Source: Planctomycetota bacterium
GTDB lineage: Bacteria; Planctomycetota; UBA1135; GCA-002686595
NCBI GenBank assembly: GCA_016795325.1
Contig: JAEUHY010000060.1
Coordinates: forward strand, 62,001 to 126,000
DNA: 64,000 nt
Direction of reading: 5' to 3'
Made by a program: the position numbers and the translations under genes. Below the pieces are notes generated by a model. It was not told the DNA's origin, searched no databases, and was given only the letters and a program-made list of their open reading frames with translations. Every line of letters starts with the position of its first letter. Within the stretch, counting starts at the first letter, position 1. This document shows, piece by piece, positions 27,017 to 36,430 of the stretch.

Positions 27017-27957
27017 GCGGCGTTCACCTCGCCGAGTTCGCCGTGCTGCGAGAGCGCCCGCGCGCCCCAGGGCGCGCTCCAGCGCTCGTGTTGGAAGTCC
27101 ATGCGCATGCGCGGATCGAGCGCGGCGCAGATGCAGGGCGCGAAGCGGCGCGCGAAGAGCGCGATGCGCGTGCGGTCGTCGCAGCGCAGGCGTTTGGTCG
27201 CGTGGGGGAGCGCCACGACGCCGTGCACGGCGCCGAGCCCGGTTTCGAGCACCTCCGGATCGCCTGACCCCGTGGGCGTGCGGTCGTCGAACACGACGAC
27301 GCGCTCGGCCACGGCCATCGCGCCCGCGGACCAGGCGAACACCGGCTGTTCGCGGAGCAGGTCCACGACGCCGAACATGCGCAGGCGGTCGAGCAGGATG
27401 GCGACGTGCCCGCCGGCGATGCACAGCGCCGAACAGCCGTCGAGCAACTCGGCGAGCTCGCGCCGGTGCCGCGCCACGTGCTCGCGTTGGTGCGGCTTCC
27501 AGCGCAGGTCGAACTCGACGTGCGTCTCGCGGATGCGCTGCGTGTGTTCGTCGTCCAGGCGCCGCACGGCGTCGATCGCGCCGCGCACTTCCGGCTCGAT
27601 CAGACCTGCGTAGCCCGGCAGCGACTCGCGCCGCAGCAGTTCGCGCGCCGCCTCCATGAGGTGGCTGAGGCGCACGCGGTACAGCTCCTGCAGCTTGCGC
27701 AGTCGATCGTGCCGCGCGCGGATCGCGCCCAGCAGTTCGGGATCGCGTTGGTGGACATCTTCGCTGCGGCCGTACAGGTGCAGATTGACCGTGCGGCCGC
27801 CCAGGTGCGCCGAGAGCTCCTGATCCTCGCCCTCGCGTTCCTCCCAGCCTGCAGTGACTGCAGCGATGCGGCCGCGGATCCCGAGCGAATCGACGGCGTC
27901 CTTGAGCGTCGGCTCGAGCCGCTGGGGCCCGAGCAGCACGACGTGGCTGCGCACCAT
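27013..27957 (-). CDS. S51 peptidase / cyanophycinase-like protein
   Basis: 314 aa from the ATG at 27957, ten bases after the upstream ATP-grasp stop. The S51/class-I-amidotransferase-like core is seen in the second half: CIAGGHVAILLDRLRMFG, the nucleophile elbow VFAWSAGAM (Ser210 in the W-S-A-G-A context shared with dipeptidase E and cyanophycinase), and PHATKRL with a candidate catalytic His252. A helical insertion of about 100 residues (about 75-170) precedes this core, which is longer than in cyanophycinase. The location between ligase and esterase genes suggests cleavage or transfer of an amide-linked metabolite; this is inference. Confidence 0.65.
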   Translation of the reverse strand: MVRSHVVLLGPQRLEPTLKDAVDSLGIRGRIAAVTAGWEEREGEDQELSAHLGGRTVNLHLYGRSEDVHQRDPELLGAIRARHDRLRKLQELYRVRLSHLMEAARELLRRESLPGYAGLIEPEVRGAIDAVRRLDDEHTQRIRETHVEFDLRWKPHQREHVARHRRELAELLDGCSALCIAGGHVAILLDRLRMFGVVDLLREQPVFAWSAGAMAVAERVVVFDDRTPTGSGDPEVLETGLGAVHGVVALPHATKRLRCDDRTRIALFARRFAPCICAALDPRMRMDFQHERWSAPWGARALSQHGELGEVNAA

Positions 27958-27967
27958 GGCCCTAGGA

Positions 27968-29191
27968 TCAGTCCGCGTAGATGTTGAGCTTGGAGCCGAA
28001 ATCGTCCGCCATGCGCGTGGTGTACGCGAGGTCGGGATTGCGGCAGGCGATCCAGCCGTCGCCGACGAGCACCTTGCGGTAGTCGCGGCGCGGCTCACCG
28101 AGCTTCACGAGCTCGAGGTTGACCACGTCGCGTCCGTAGCGCGCCATCAGTTGCTCGAGCCCTTCGATGCGCGTCACGATCTGTCCGCCGCCGCTGGCGC
28201 GCTTGAAGACCATCGCGGCGTTGTACTTCTTCGAGGTGTCCTGCGAGATGCGGCCGTGGCAGACCGCCTCGGCCCAACCCACGAACAGGTCCATGTCGCA
28301 GGAGTAGTTCATCATGTGCACGAGGCGCGCGCCCGGCGCGCGAGCGCCGATCTCGCCGAACACCGCTTCGCCGCCGGGCGTGTAGAACCACTCCATGTGC
28401 GAGAAGCCCGAGCGGAAACCGAGGGCGCGCAGCACCTCGCGGCCCAGTTCGCGGCCCTTGCGCACGTGCGGCGCCTCGAGGTCGCGCAGGCAGATGCACT
28501 GCGGACTGATCCAGTCGTTGAGGCGCGCTTCGAGCGGCTTGGGGCGGTACCAGCCGACGTTCTCGAACAGGATCTCGCCCTCCGTGCAGACCGTGTCGTA
28601 GGTGAATTCCTCGCCCTCGACGTACTCCTCGATCGTCACCTCGGGCACGTGCCGCGTGAGCGCGATCGCGTTCGTCAGCTCGGCCTCGTCGCGGCAGGTG
28701 TAGGTGTCGGCGGAGCCGGCGCCGGCGATCGGCTTGATGATCAGCGGGAAGCCGGTGTGGCGTGCGACCGAGCGCGCTTCCTCGGCGCTGCGCGCGCGAC
28801 CGTAGCGCGGAATGCGCACGCCGGCCTGCTCGAGCACTTCCTTCATGCGCACCTTGTCGCGGAAAGGAATCGTCTGCTCGACGCCCAGGCCCGGGACGCC
28901 CAGCGCTTCGCGGATGCGCGCCGCGAGCACCATGCCCGGCTCCCACAGGCACTCGACGTGCTGGATCTTCTGGCCGCGCACGCGGTCGACCACGGCGTTC
29001 ACGACGGCGACTTCGTCCCACAGTTTCGGCGTCTGCAGGTACGCGTCGAGGCTGGCGCGCGCCATCGGGTCGAGGCCCGCGAGCGGCTGGTCGCCGATCC
29101 CGAGCACGCTGGCGCCGACGGTCTTGAGGCCGCGCGCGAAGTGCGGCATTTCCGCCGGGAAACCCGGGCTGATCATCACGACGTTGAGCAT
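27968..29191 (-). CDS. ATP-grasp ligase (paralogue 1)
   Basis: 407 aa. The N-terminal PreATP-grasp domain starts with VVMISPGFPAEMPHFARGL. The grasp domain has FPLIIKPIAGAGSADTY (nucleotide-binding Lys), VTIEEYVEGEEFTYDTV (adenine-binding Glu) and SHMEWFYTPGGEAVFGEIGA (metal-binding Glu) followed by RAPGARLVHMM. The last motif recurs in the 29227 and 32159 products, showing common descent. Such carboxylate-amine ligases make an acyl phosphate that is attacked by an amine. Substrate unknown. It is 35 bp downstream of the next paralogue and 10 bp upstream of the S51-like gene. Confidence 0.85.
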   Translation of the reverse strand: MLNVVMISPGFPAEMPHFARGLKTVGASVLGIGDQPLAGLDPMARASLDAYLQTPKLWDEVAVVNAVVDRVRGQKIQHVECLWEPGMVLAARIREALGVPGLGVEQTIPFRDKVRMKEVLEQAGVRIPRYGRARSAEEARSVARHTGFPLIIKPIAGAGSADTYTCRDEAELTNAIALTRHVPEVTIEEYVEGEEFTYDTVCTEGEILFENVGWYRPKPLEARLNDWISPQCICLRDLEAPHVRKGRELGREVLRALGFRSGFSHMEWFYTPGGEAVFGEIGARAPGARLVHMMNYSCDMDLFVGWAEAVCHGRISQDTSKKYNAAMVFKRASGGGQIVTRIEGLEQLMARYGRDVVNLELVKLGEPRRDYRKVLVGDGWIACRNPDLAYTTRMADDFGSKLNIYAD

Positions 29192-29226
29192 CGCTGCAGT
29201 TCTCCGTGCCTTGAATGGACAGGCGC

Positions 29227-30450
29227 CTACCCGAGCTTGACTCGCACCGTGTTGACGATGCGCTGGAGCGCCGCTTGGACGACCTCCGTCTCGCGGTGGC
29301 GCACGATCACATACCCGTCGCCTTCGTAGCTCGACGAGGGCGTCGCCCCCAGCGTGGGAAGCTTGGCCTCGACCACCAAGCCGCCGATCTCGCGCTGGCA
29401 CTCTTCGAGGCCTTCGAGCGCGACGATCTTGCCCTCGCCCTGCCCGCGCAAGTACGCGGCGCCGCAGGCGAACTTGCGTTCGGGGCGGTCGAACTGCTCG
29501 AACACGAGCAGCCGCGCCCAGGCGCGGTACAGGTCGAACTCGTGGGCGTACGAGATGAGCGTGCTGAACTGCGCGCCCGGCGGACGCGCGGCGACCTCGG
29601 AGATGGCGATGCGTCCGTCGGGTCGCAGGAACCACTCCATGTGCGTCACGCCGGTGAACATGCCGAGCGCGGCGAGCGCCTTGGGGCCTGCGTCGAAGAT
29701 CGGCGCGAAGCGCGGTTCGTCGATGCTGCGCGGCGTGATCACGCACCACTGGATCCAGGGGTTCTGGATCACGACCAGCGGCGCCGGCAGGTAGATGTTG
29801 ATCGAGTGCAGCAGGTGCTGGCCGTGCAGCGTGACCGTGTCGAAGGAGAACTCCTCGCCCGTGATGAACTCCTCGAGCAGCACCGGCGCCTGCGCGCTGG
29901 GCGGCGCCGAGCGGAGGTAACCCTCGAGCTGGTCGGGGCCGTCGACGCGGAAGGTGTTGCGCGCGCCGGCGCCGGCGGGCGGCTTGACCACCAGCGGATA
30001 ACCGACGCTGAGCGCGAAGCGCACCGCTTCGGGCGCGCTGGAGCACAGCTTGTGCTGGGCGCAGGGCAGCCCTGCCGCGCGCAGCACGTCCTTCATGCGC
30101 GACTTGTCGCGGAAGTTCTGCGACTCGTGCGTGTCCATGCCGCGGATCGAGAGCCGCTCGCGCACCTGCGCCAAGGGCGTCTGCAATTGCTCGAGCACGC
30201 CGATGATGCGTTCGGGCTTGCCGCCCCAGCTCGCGCCGAGCGCCTGGGTCGCGGTCACGAGCTCGTCGACGTCCATGGCGTCGTGGACGCGCTGGTAGCC
30301 GGCGAGGCGGCGGCGCACGTCCTCGGGGAAGCGCTCGAGCGGTTCCTGCGTCACCAGTCCCAGCCGCACGCCCTCGAGCTCGGCCGCGGCGCGGGTGAAG
30401 CGAAAGGTGGCGTCTGCAGCGTAGGGCGCGACGAAGACAACGGTCGGCAT
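29227..30450 (-). CDS. ATP-grasp ligase (paralogue 2)
   Basis: 407 aa. PreATP-grasp start PTVVFVAPYAADATFRFTRA; ATP-grasp core with YPLVVKPPAGAGARNTFRV, VLLEEFITGEEFSFDTVTLH and THMEWFLRPDGRIAISEVAA followed by RPPGAQFSTLISY. It shares length, order and the HMEWF motif with the adjacent paralogue. It is the first gene of the minus-strand part of the cluster and is divergent from glgA across about 158 bases, so promoters of both arms likely lie at 30451-30608. Confidence 0.85.
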   Translation of the reverse strand: MPTVVFVAPYAADATFRFTRAAAELEGVRLGLVTQEPLERFPEDVRRRLAGYQRVHDAMDVDELVTATQALGASWGGKPERIIGVLEQLQTPLAQVRERLSIRGMDTHESQNFRDKSRMKDVLRAAGLPCAQHKLCSSAPEAVRFALSVGYPLVVKPPAGAGARNTFRVDGPDQLEGYLRSAPPSAQAPVLLEEFITGEEFSFDTVTLHGQHLLHSINIYLPAPLVVIQNPWIQWCVITPRSIDEPRFAPIFDAGPKALAALGMFTGVTHMEWFLRPDGRIAISEVAARPPGAQFSTLISYAHEFDLYRAWARLLVFEQFDRPERKFACGAAYLRGQGEGKIVALEGLEECQREIGGLVVEAKLPTLGATPSSSYEGDGYVIVRHRETEVVQAALQRIVNTVRVKLG

Positions 30451-30608
30451 GGGCGGAGCATAGCCAGCGCCGCGGTCCGGCGGCTACCCGTCGCATGGCG
30501 TAGCTCGCTTCGAGGTCGGAGCGCGAGTGAGGAACGTCTCACACGCGCCGCGCCGCGCCGCTATCTTCCGTGCGCAGCGCTCGGAGAGCGCGCAGAATCG
30601 ACTCCTGA

Positions 30609-32075
30609 ATGGATCCGCTGAAAATCCTGCTCGTCTCGTCCGAAGTCACGCCCTTCGCCAAGACCGGCGGCCTGGCCGACGTGGTCGCCGCGCTCGCCCG
30701 CCAGCTCGGCAAGCTCGGACACGACGTGCGTGTCGTGATGCCGTACTACGGTCGTCTGCGCAAATCCGAGTACGCGTTCGAGAGCGTCGAACGTGTCCAG
30801 GACGTGCCGATGCGCTGCGGTGAGAAGCGCTACTGGTTCTCGGTGTCGCGCTCGCGGCTGCCCAAGAGCAATCTCGACGTGTACTTCGTGCGCTGCCCCG
30901 AGCTGTTCGACCGCGAGGGCATCTACACGCAGGATCCCGACGAGCACCTGCGTTTTGCGCTGCTTTCGCGCGCCGCGCTCGAGCTGTGCCAATGGACGCA
31001 GTGGGCGCCGGACGTCGTGCACGCCAACGACTGGCACACCGCGTTGATGCCGCTGTACCTGCGCACGGTCTACGCCTGGGACAAGCTGTTCGCGCGCACG
31101 CGCACGGTGCTGACGATCCACAACATCGGCTACCAGGGCGTGGTGAGCTCCGAGACGCTGCGCGACCTCGAGCTCCAGAACGAGCGGCGCCTGCTCTACC
31201 AAGAGGACCTCGACCAGGGCCGGCTGAACTTCCTCAAGACCGGCATCCTGTACGCCAACGCGCTCACCACGGTCAGCAAGACCTACGCGCGCGAGATCCA
31301 GGGCGAAGAGCACGGCATGGGCCTGCAGGCTCTGCTGCGCCAGCGCGACGATTCGCTGTTCGGCATCGTCAACGGCGTCGACCACGAGGAGTGGAATCCG
31401 CGCAAGGACCCGCTGATTCCGCACAAGTTCTCCGAGCGCGACCTGCGCGGCAAAGAGGCGAACAAGAAGGCCCTGTGCGAGAAGTTCGGGCTCGACTACG
31501 ACCCGCGCGCCGCGCTGATCGGCTGCGTGTCGCGGCTCACGGCGCAAAAGGGCTTCGAACTGCTCCCCGACATCCTGCCGGTGCTGCTGCACCGGGAAAA
31601 CGTGCGCCTGGTGGTGCTGGGTTCGGGCGAAGAGCGCTACGAGAACTACTTCAACTGGCTCGCCGGAGCGTTCCCGACCAAGGTCGCGTTCAAGGCGGGC
31701 TTCGACAATCCGCTCGCGCACTGGATCGAAGCCGCGTCCGACATGTTCGTGATGCCCTCGCGCTACGAACCGTGCGGCCTGAACCAGATGTACAGCCTGC
31801 GCTACGGCTCGATTCCGATCGTGCGCCGCACCGGCGGCCTGGCGGACACCGTGAAGCCCTTCGACTCTGCGACCGGCGAGGGCACGGGCTTCTTGTTCGA
31901 CGAATTCACGCCCGAGGCGCTGTACGGCGCGCTCCAGCGCGCGCTCGCCGTGTGGCGCGACGAATCCGCTTGGCGCCGTCTGGTCCAGAACGCGATGCGC
32001 GAGAACTTCTCGTGGGAACGGCAGGTCGAGCACTACCTCGCGCTCTACCGCCGCCTCGCGCCCGCCCAACGCTGA
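30609..32075 (+). CDS. glgA: Glycogen synthase (ADP-glucose type)
   Basis: 488 aa, family GT5. The N-terminal KTGGLADVV (residues 18-26) binds ADP-glucose; VHANDWHTALMPLYL, IGCVSRLTAQKGFEL and the C-terminal PSRYEPCGLNQMYSLRYGS with the R-x-T-G-GL segment are the typical catalytic landmarks. It elongates alpha-1,4-glucan from ADP-glucose supplied by GlgC (16952). It is embedded in the ATP-grasp cluster and precedes the 32159 ligase by 83 bp on the same strand. Confidence 0.96.
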   Translation: MDPLKILLVSSEVTPFAKTGGLADVVAALARQLGKLGHDVRVVMPYYGRLRKSEYAFESVERVQDVPMRCGEKRYWFSVSRSRLPKSNLDVYFVRCPELFDREGIYTQDPDEHLRFALLSRAALELCQWTQWAPDVVHANDWHTALMPLYLRTVYAWDKLFARTRTVLTIHNIGYQGVVSSETLRDLELQNERRLLYQEDLDQGRLNFLKTGILYANALTTVSKTYAREIQGEEHGMGLQALLRQRDDSLFGIVNGVDHEEWNPRKDPLIPHKFSERDLRGKEANKKALCEKFGLDYDPRAALIGCVSRLTAQKGFELLPDILPVLLHRENVRLVVLGSGEERYENYFNWLAGAFPTKVAFKAGFDNPLAHWIEAASDMFVMPSRYEPCGLNQMYSLRYGSIPIVRRTGGLADTVKPFDSATGEGTGFLFDEFTPEALYGALQRALAVWRDESAWRRLVQNAMRENFSWERQVEHYLALYRRLAPAQR

Positions 32076-32158
32076 CCGACGCGCCCTTCCGAATGCCGCG
32101 CCCGCGCGGCCCACGTCACCGACCGCTCCGCACCGTCCCACCCCCAGGAGTCCGAACC

Positions 32159-33385
32159 ATGCACGTGTTGTTCGTCGAGCCCGGTTTCCCCCGCAACCAG
32201 CGCGAGTTCGTCCGCGCGCTCCACTCGGTCGGCGCGCGCGTGACCGGCATCGGCGAGTCCGCGCCGGACGCGCTCGACAACGAGCTCAAGCACTGGCTCT
32301 ACCGCTACGAGCAGGTGCGCTCGGTCACCGACTCGGCCGCGTTGCTCGGCGCCGTGCGCCGCTGCCAGTCGCGCGAGTGGGTCGACCGCCTCGAGGCGAC
32401 CGTGGAAGCGCACATCGAGCCCGTCGCCCACGTGCGCGAGGCGTGCCAGATCCCCGGCACCAGCACGCGCACGGCCTTCCTGTGCCGCGACAAGCCGGCG
32501 ATGAAGGAGGCCCTGCGCGCCGCGGGTGTGCCCTGCGCGCAGTCGCTGGGCACGAGCGAGGCCGAGGAAGTGCGCGAGTTCGCCGTGAAGGTCGGCTATC
32601 CGCTGATCTTGAAGCCGCGCAACGCCGCGGGGGCCGCGGGAACCTACCGCGCGAACAACGCCGAAGAGCTCGAGAACGCCATCCGCGAGTCGCGCGTCGA
32701 CAAGGGCGCGCCGGTGGCGGTGGAGGAGTTCATCGAAGGCCACGAGGGCTTCTACGACACGCTCTCGATCGAGGGCGCGGTGCAGCACGAGTTCGTGTCG
32801 CACTACTACCCCGGCGTGCTCGAGGCGATGCGCACGCGCTGGATCTCGCCGCAGATCTGCGCCACCAACCGCATCGACGCGCCGGACTACGCCGAGCTCA
32901 AGGCCATGGGGCAGAAGGTGATCGACGTGCTCGGCATCGGCACCTCGGCCACGCACATGGAGTGGTTCTTCGGGCCCAAGGGCCTCAAGTTCTCCGAGAT
33001 CGGCTGCCGGCCGCCGGGCGTGCGCGTGTGGGATCTCTACAGCGCGGGCAACGACTTCGACCTGTACCGCGAGTGGGCCTTCGCGATCGTCCACGGCCGC
33101 ACGGAGCGCAAGCCTTCGCGCTCGCACGCCGCGGGCATGATCGCGCTGCGCCCCGAGTGCGACGGCCGCATCACCGGCTACGACGGCTTCGAGCTCGTCC
33201 AGAACCGCGTCGGTCCGTGGATCATCGACTGCCACATGCCGCCGCCGGGATCCGCGACGCAGCCGGTTTCGTCGGGCTACATGGGCAACGCCTGGGTGCG
33301 CATGAAAAATCCCGACTACGACGAGCTGCGCCGCATCATGAACTTCGTCGGCGAGAACCTGAAGGTGCGGGCCAAGCCGGTCTGA
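32159..33385 (+). CDS. ATP-grasp ligase (paralogue 3)
   Basis: 408 aa with an AGGAG ribosome-binding site before the ATG. PreATP-grasp start MHVLFVEPGFPRNQREFVRAL resembles that of paralogue 1 (PGFPxxxxxF). Core motifs are YPLILKPRNAAGAAGTYRA, VAVEEFIEGHEGFYDTLSIE and THMEWFFGPKGLKFSEIGC followed by RPPGVRVWDLYSAGNDFDLY. It is the only ligase of the cluster on the same strand as glgA and follows it directly. It ends 23 bp before the convergent methyltransferase gene. Confidence 0.85.
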   Translation: MHVLFVEPGFPRNQREFVRALHSVGARVTGIGESAPDALDNELKHWLYRYEQVRSVTDSAALLGAVRRCQSREWVDRLEATVEAHIEPVAHVREACQIPGTSTRTAFLCRDKPAMKEALRAAGVPCAQSLGTSEAEEVREFAVKVGYPLILKPRNAAGAAGTYRANNAEELENAIRESRVDKGAPVAVEEFIEGHEGFYDTLSIEGAVQHEFVSHYYPGVLEAMRTRWISPQICATNRIDAPDYAELKAMGQKVIDVLGIGTSATHMEWFFGPKGLKFSEIGCRPPGVRVWDLYSAGNDFDLYREWAFAIVHGRTERKPSRSHAAGMIALRPECDGRITGYDGFELVQNRVGPWIIDCHMPPPGSATQPVSSGYMGNAWVRMKNPDYDELRRIMNFVGENLKVRAKPV

Positions 33386-33407
33386 GCTCGCTCGCTCGCG
33401 TCGCGCC

Positions 33408-34616
33408 TCAGCGCGGCGCGCGCAGCCGCATTACCCACGAGTCGAAGCGCGCCGGGTCGCTCGTCGGCCCGGCAGCCATGCGATTCCAAGCCAGCACGAG
33501 CGGCGAGAGCGCGCCGCCCAGGCGCGTGTCGGAGAAGTGGGCGAGTTGCGGCGCCGGCCAGCTGAGCTGGTAACCCGCGCTGGCTTCGAGCGTGAAGCCG
33601 CGTTGCTCGAGCTCGGCCTGCGCCTGTGCGGCGACCAGCCCGTTGAGCTCGCGCGCCGGGAGCAGCGGGCGTTCGGTGCGCCGCTTGAGCATGCCCTTGG
33701 ACTCGCGGTGGATGTCGCCGATCACGAGCGTGCCGCCCGGCGCCAGAGTGCTCGCCAGACCGTCGAACCAACGCTTGCGATCGGGCGAGAAGCTCACCAC
33801 GCCCGACGACAGCACGCAGTCGAAGCGCGCTTCGCCCGCGGCGGGGAAAGGCGGCGCTTCGCCGAAGCCGGTGCGGCCTTCGAACTTCGTCAGGCCGTTC
33901 GCGCGCGCGTTCTCGCCGGCGAGCTTCACCATCTGCGGCGAGGGGTCGAAGGCGCACAGCTCCGCGCCCGGGGCCGCGAGCGCGGCTTCGATGCCGACCC
34001 AGCCCGCGCCGCAGCCGAAGTCGAGGATGCGTTTGGCGCCGGCGGGTTTGGCGAACAGCGCGACGTACTTGCGCATCCAGCGAAAGTGCGCGTAACCAGG
34101 CTTGCCCGGCTCGCCGTTCCAACCGCCCGCGTTCGTGTCGAACTTCTGCACCGTGGCGTCGGGCGAGAGCACGCGCTCGCGGCGTTGCGCCGCGATCATC
34201 ACGCCGCTCTTGGCGATCGCGCCGGCGACTTCCCGCCGGCCTTGCAGCGTCTCACGCTCACAGCGGCCGTTCGCGATGCGGTACAGCGCGACCACGTGCA
34301 GCCACGGCCAAAGCGCGTTGCGCCAACGCGCGAGCTCCTCGTCGCGGCGCGCGTCCTTGAGGAAGAACAGCGCCCACGCATCGCTCGGCAGCGATGCATC
34401 GCCGCGCTCGCGGAACAGCGTCGCGGCGCGCGGGATGTCGAGCCCGGTTCCGATCTGACCGTAGATCAAATGCGTGCGCGGCACCGGCGGCGGCGCCTTG
34501 CCTTCGCTGGGCGGAGGGGGCGCCGGATCGACGACGGAAACCTGCGCCGGTTCCAAGCCGAGGTCGGCGAGCAGCGGCGCGAATTCGTCGGGTGTGAGAT
34601 TTTGGAGTTTGGCCAC
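33408..34616 (-). CDS. Class I SAM-dependent methyltransferase
   Basis: 402 aa from a GTG at 34616; the longer frame adds a basic leader only. The SAM-binding motif I is ILDFGCGAGWVGIEAA, followed by the acidic motif II in AELCAFDPSPQMV; DCVLSSGVVSFSP and GGTLVIGDIHRES correspond to motifs IV and VI. The N-terminal about 180 residues form an extra domain with a Pro-rich linker and no recognised fold. The substrate is unknown. Its position directly after the 32159 ligase, convergently, makes it a possible tailoring enzyme of the cluster, but that is inference. Confidence 0.8.
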   Translation of the reverse strand: MAKLQNLTPDEFAPLLADLGLEPAQVSVVDPAPPPPSEGKAPPPVPRTHLIYGQIGTGLDIPRAATLFRERGDASLPSDAWALFFLKDARRDEELARWRNALWPWLHVVALYRIANGRCERETLQGRREVAGAIAKSGVMIAAQRRERVLSPDATVQKFDTNAGGWNGEPGKPGYAHFRWMRKYVALFAKPAGAKRILDFGCGAGWVGIEAALAAPGAELCAFDPSPQMVKLAGENARANGLTKFEGRTGFGEAPPFPAAGEARFDCVLSSGVVSFSPDRKRWFDGLASTLAPGGTLVIGDIHRESKGMLKRRTERPLLPARELNGLVAAQAQAELEQRGFTLEASAGYQLSWPAPQLAHFSDTRLGGALSPLVLAWNRMAAGPTSDPARFDSWVMRLRAPR

Positions 34617-34747
34617 GCGCCGCAGAGAGTAGCGAGCGCGCGGTCGGCGCACAGCTCGACCTGCAGCGCATGCGCCGTCCTCTCGCGCGCAGTTGCTATC
34701 CTCCGCCCCGACCGTTGCGTCCTGGACCCCAACTCGGTCCCCTCGCC

Positions 34748-36400
34748 ATGCCCCCTGAAGAACCGCTCGCCGCCTGGCGCTTGATGCAGGTCGAGATCCC
34801 GCTCGATGCGAGCGAGGAACAGCTGCGTACCCAGGCCGCGCAGGAGCTGGGCTTCGACGCGCGCCAACTGCGCGGCTTTCGGATCGCGCGCAAAGCGCTG
34901 GACGCGCGCGTCCGCAGCGGCTCGCGACGCCTGCGCTGGGTGTGCCACGTCGACCTGTTCGTCGACGCGCGGCGACGCCCGCAGCTGCTCGAGCGCGCGT
35001 TGCGCACGGGGCGCGCCAAACCCGCGCCGCCGCAGCCGACCCTCCGCGCCGAGCGCGTGGATCCGGGCTGGCGCGCGAGCGGCGGCGCGCCGGTCGTCGT
35101 GGTCGGCGCGGGGCCCGGCGGGCTGTTCGCCGCGCACGTGCTCGCGCTCAACGGCGCGCGCGTCGTGCTGCTCGAGCGCGGGCCGCAGGTCGAACAGCGC
35201 GGCCGCCACGTCGTGCGCTTCCACCGCACGCGCGTCGTCGACCCCGAGCGGAATCTGCTGTTCGGCGAGGGCGGCGCGGGCACGTACTCCGACGGCAAGA
35301 TCTACACGCGCGTCGACGATCCGCTCGAGGTTCCGCTGCTCGAAGAGCTCGTCGTGTGCGGTGCGCCGCGGGCAATCGTGTACGACTCGAGCGCGCACAT
35401 CGGCACCGACAAGCTGCACCGCATCCTGCCGCGGCTGCGCGCGCGGCTGGTCGAACTGGGCGTCGAGTTCCGCTTCGAGACGCGCCTCGAGGATCTCGTG
35501 CTGCGCGACGGCCGCGTGCACGCCGTGCGCACCAGCAGCGGCGACGTCGAGGCCGCGGCCGTGGTGCTCGCTCCCGGCCACAGCGCGCGCGACACCTGGA
35601 GCGCACTGCACGCGCGCGGCGTCGCCTTCGACTCCAAGCCGTTCCAACTCGGCGTGCGCATCGAACATCCCCAGGAGCTGATCGACCGCGCGCGGTTCGG
35701 CGCGCGCATCCCCGAGCTCGGCGCCGCGAGCTACAACCTCGTGTGCCGCGCCTCGCCGAACACTCCGTCCGCGTTCTCGTTCTGCATGTGCCCCGGCGGC
35801 AAGATCGTCGCCAGCGTCAGCGAACCCGGGCTCCTGTGCACCAACGGCATGAGCAACTCCAAGCACTCGTCCGCGTGGGCGACGTCGGCGCTCGTGACGA
35901 CCTTCGGACCCGAACACTTCGGCGCTGGGCCTTTCGCGGGCGTGGCCTTCCAGCGCGAGCTCGAGCAGCGTTTCTTCGCGGCCGGCGGCGGCGACTACAC
36001 CGCTCCGGCGCAGGGCGCGCGCGACTTCCTCGAGGGCCGCGAGCCCGCGCACGTGCGCCGCTCGACGTACACCTTCGGCGAACGGCCCGGTCGCATCGAC
36101 GAACTGCTCCCGCCGCTGGCCCGCGATGCGATCCGGCGCGCGCTGGCGCACTTCGAAGGCCAGATCGCGCACTTTTCGAGCAACGAAGGCCTGTTCGTCG
36201 GCCTCGAATCCCGCAGCTCCGGTCCGGTGCGCATGCTGCGCGACGCCTCATCGCGCCGTGCGCTGGGCATCGAGAATCTCTATCCCGTCGGAGAGGGCGC
36301 GGGCTACGCCGGCGGCATCATGAGCGCCGCGCTCGACGGCGCGAACAGTGCTCTGGCGCTGCTCGCGAGCTCGCCAGCTTCCCGCCCGCTCGCACCCTGA
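34748..36400 (+). CDS. FAD-dependent oxidoreductase, COG2509-like
   Basis: 550 aa from the ATG at 34748. An N-terminal domain (about residues 10-75, RLMQVEIPLDASEEQL and RWVCHVDLFVD) is typical of the uncharacterised FAD-dependent dehydrogenases of this group. A Rossmann motif VVVVGAGPGGLFAA (GxGxxG at 120-125) follows, with NLLFGEGGAGTYSDGKIYTR and a C-terminal YPVGEGAGYAGGIMSAALDG that closes the FAD site. Substrate and pathway are unknown. It is divergent from the methyltransferase and is followed by panB after 30 bp on the same strand. Confidence 0.88.
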   Translation: MPPEEPLAAWRLMQVEIPLDASEEQLRTQAAQELGFDARQLRGFRIARKALDARVRSGSRRLRWVCHVDLFVDARRRPQLLERALRTGRAKPAPPQPTLRAERVDPGWRASGGAPVVVVGAGPGGLFAAHVLALNGARVVLLERGPQVEQRGRHVVRFHRTRVVDPERNLLFGEGGAGTYSDGKIYTRVDDPLEVPLLEELVVCGAPRAIVYDSSAHIGTDKLHRILPRLRARLVELGVEFRFETRLEDLVLRDGRVHAVRTSSGDVEAAAVVLAPGHSARDTWSALHARGVAFDSKPFQLGVRIEHPQELIDRARFGARIPELGAASYNLVCRASPNTPSAFSFCMCPGGKIVASVSEPGLLCTNGMSNSKHSSAWATSALVTTFGPEHFGAGPFAGVAFQRELEQRFFAAGGGDYTAPAQGARDFLEGREPAHVRRSTYTFGERPGRIDELLPPLARDAIRRALAHFEGQIAHFSSNEGLFVGLESRSSGPVRMLRDASSRRALGIENLYPVGEGAGYAGGIMSAALDGANSALALLASSPASRPLAP

Positions 36401-36430
36401 ACGAACGACGTCACCGACCTCAACCCGCGC

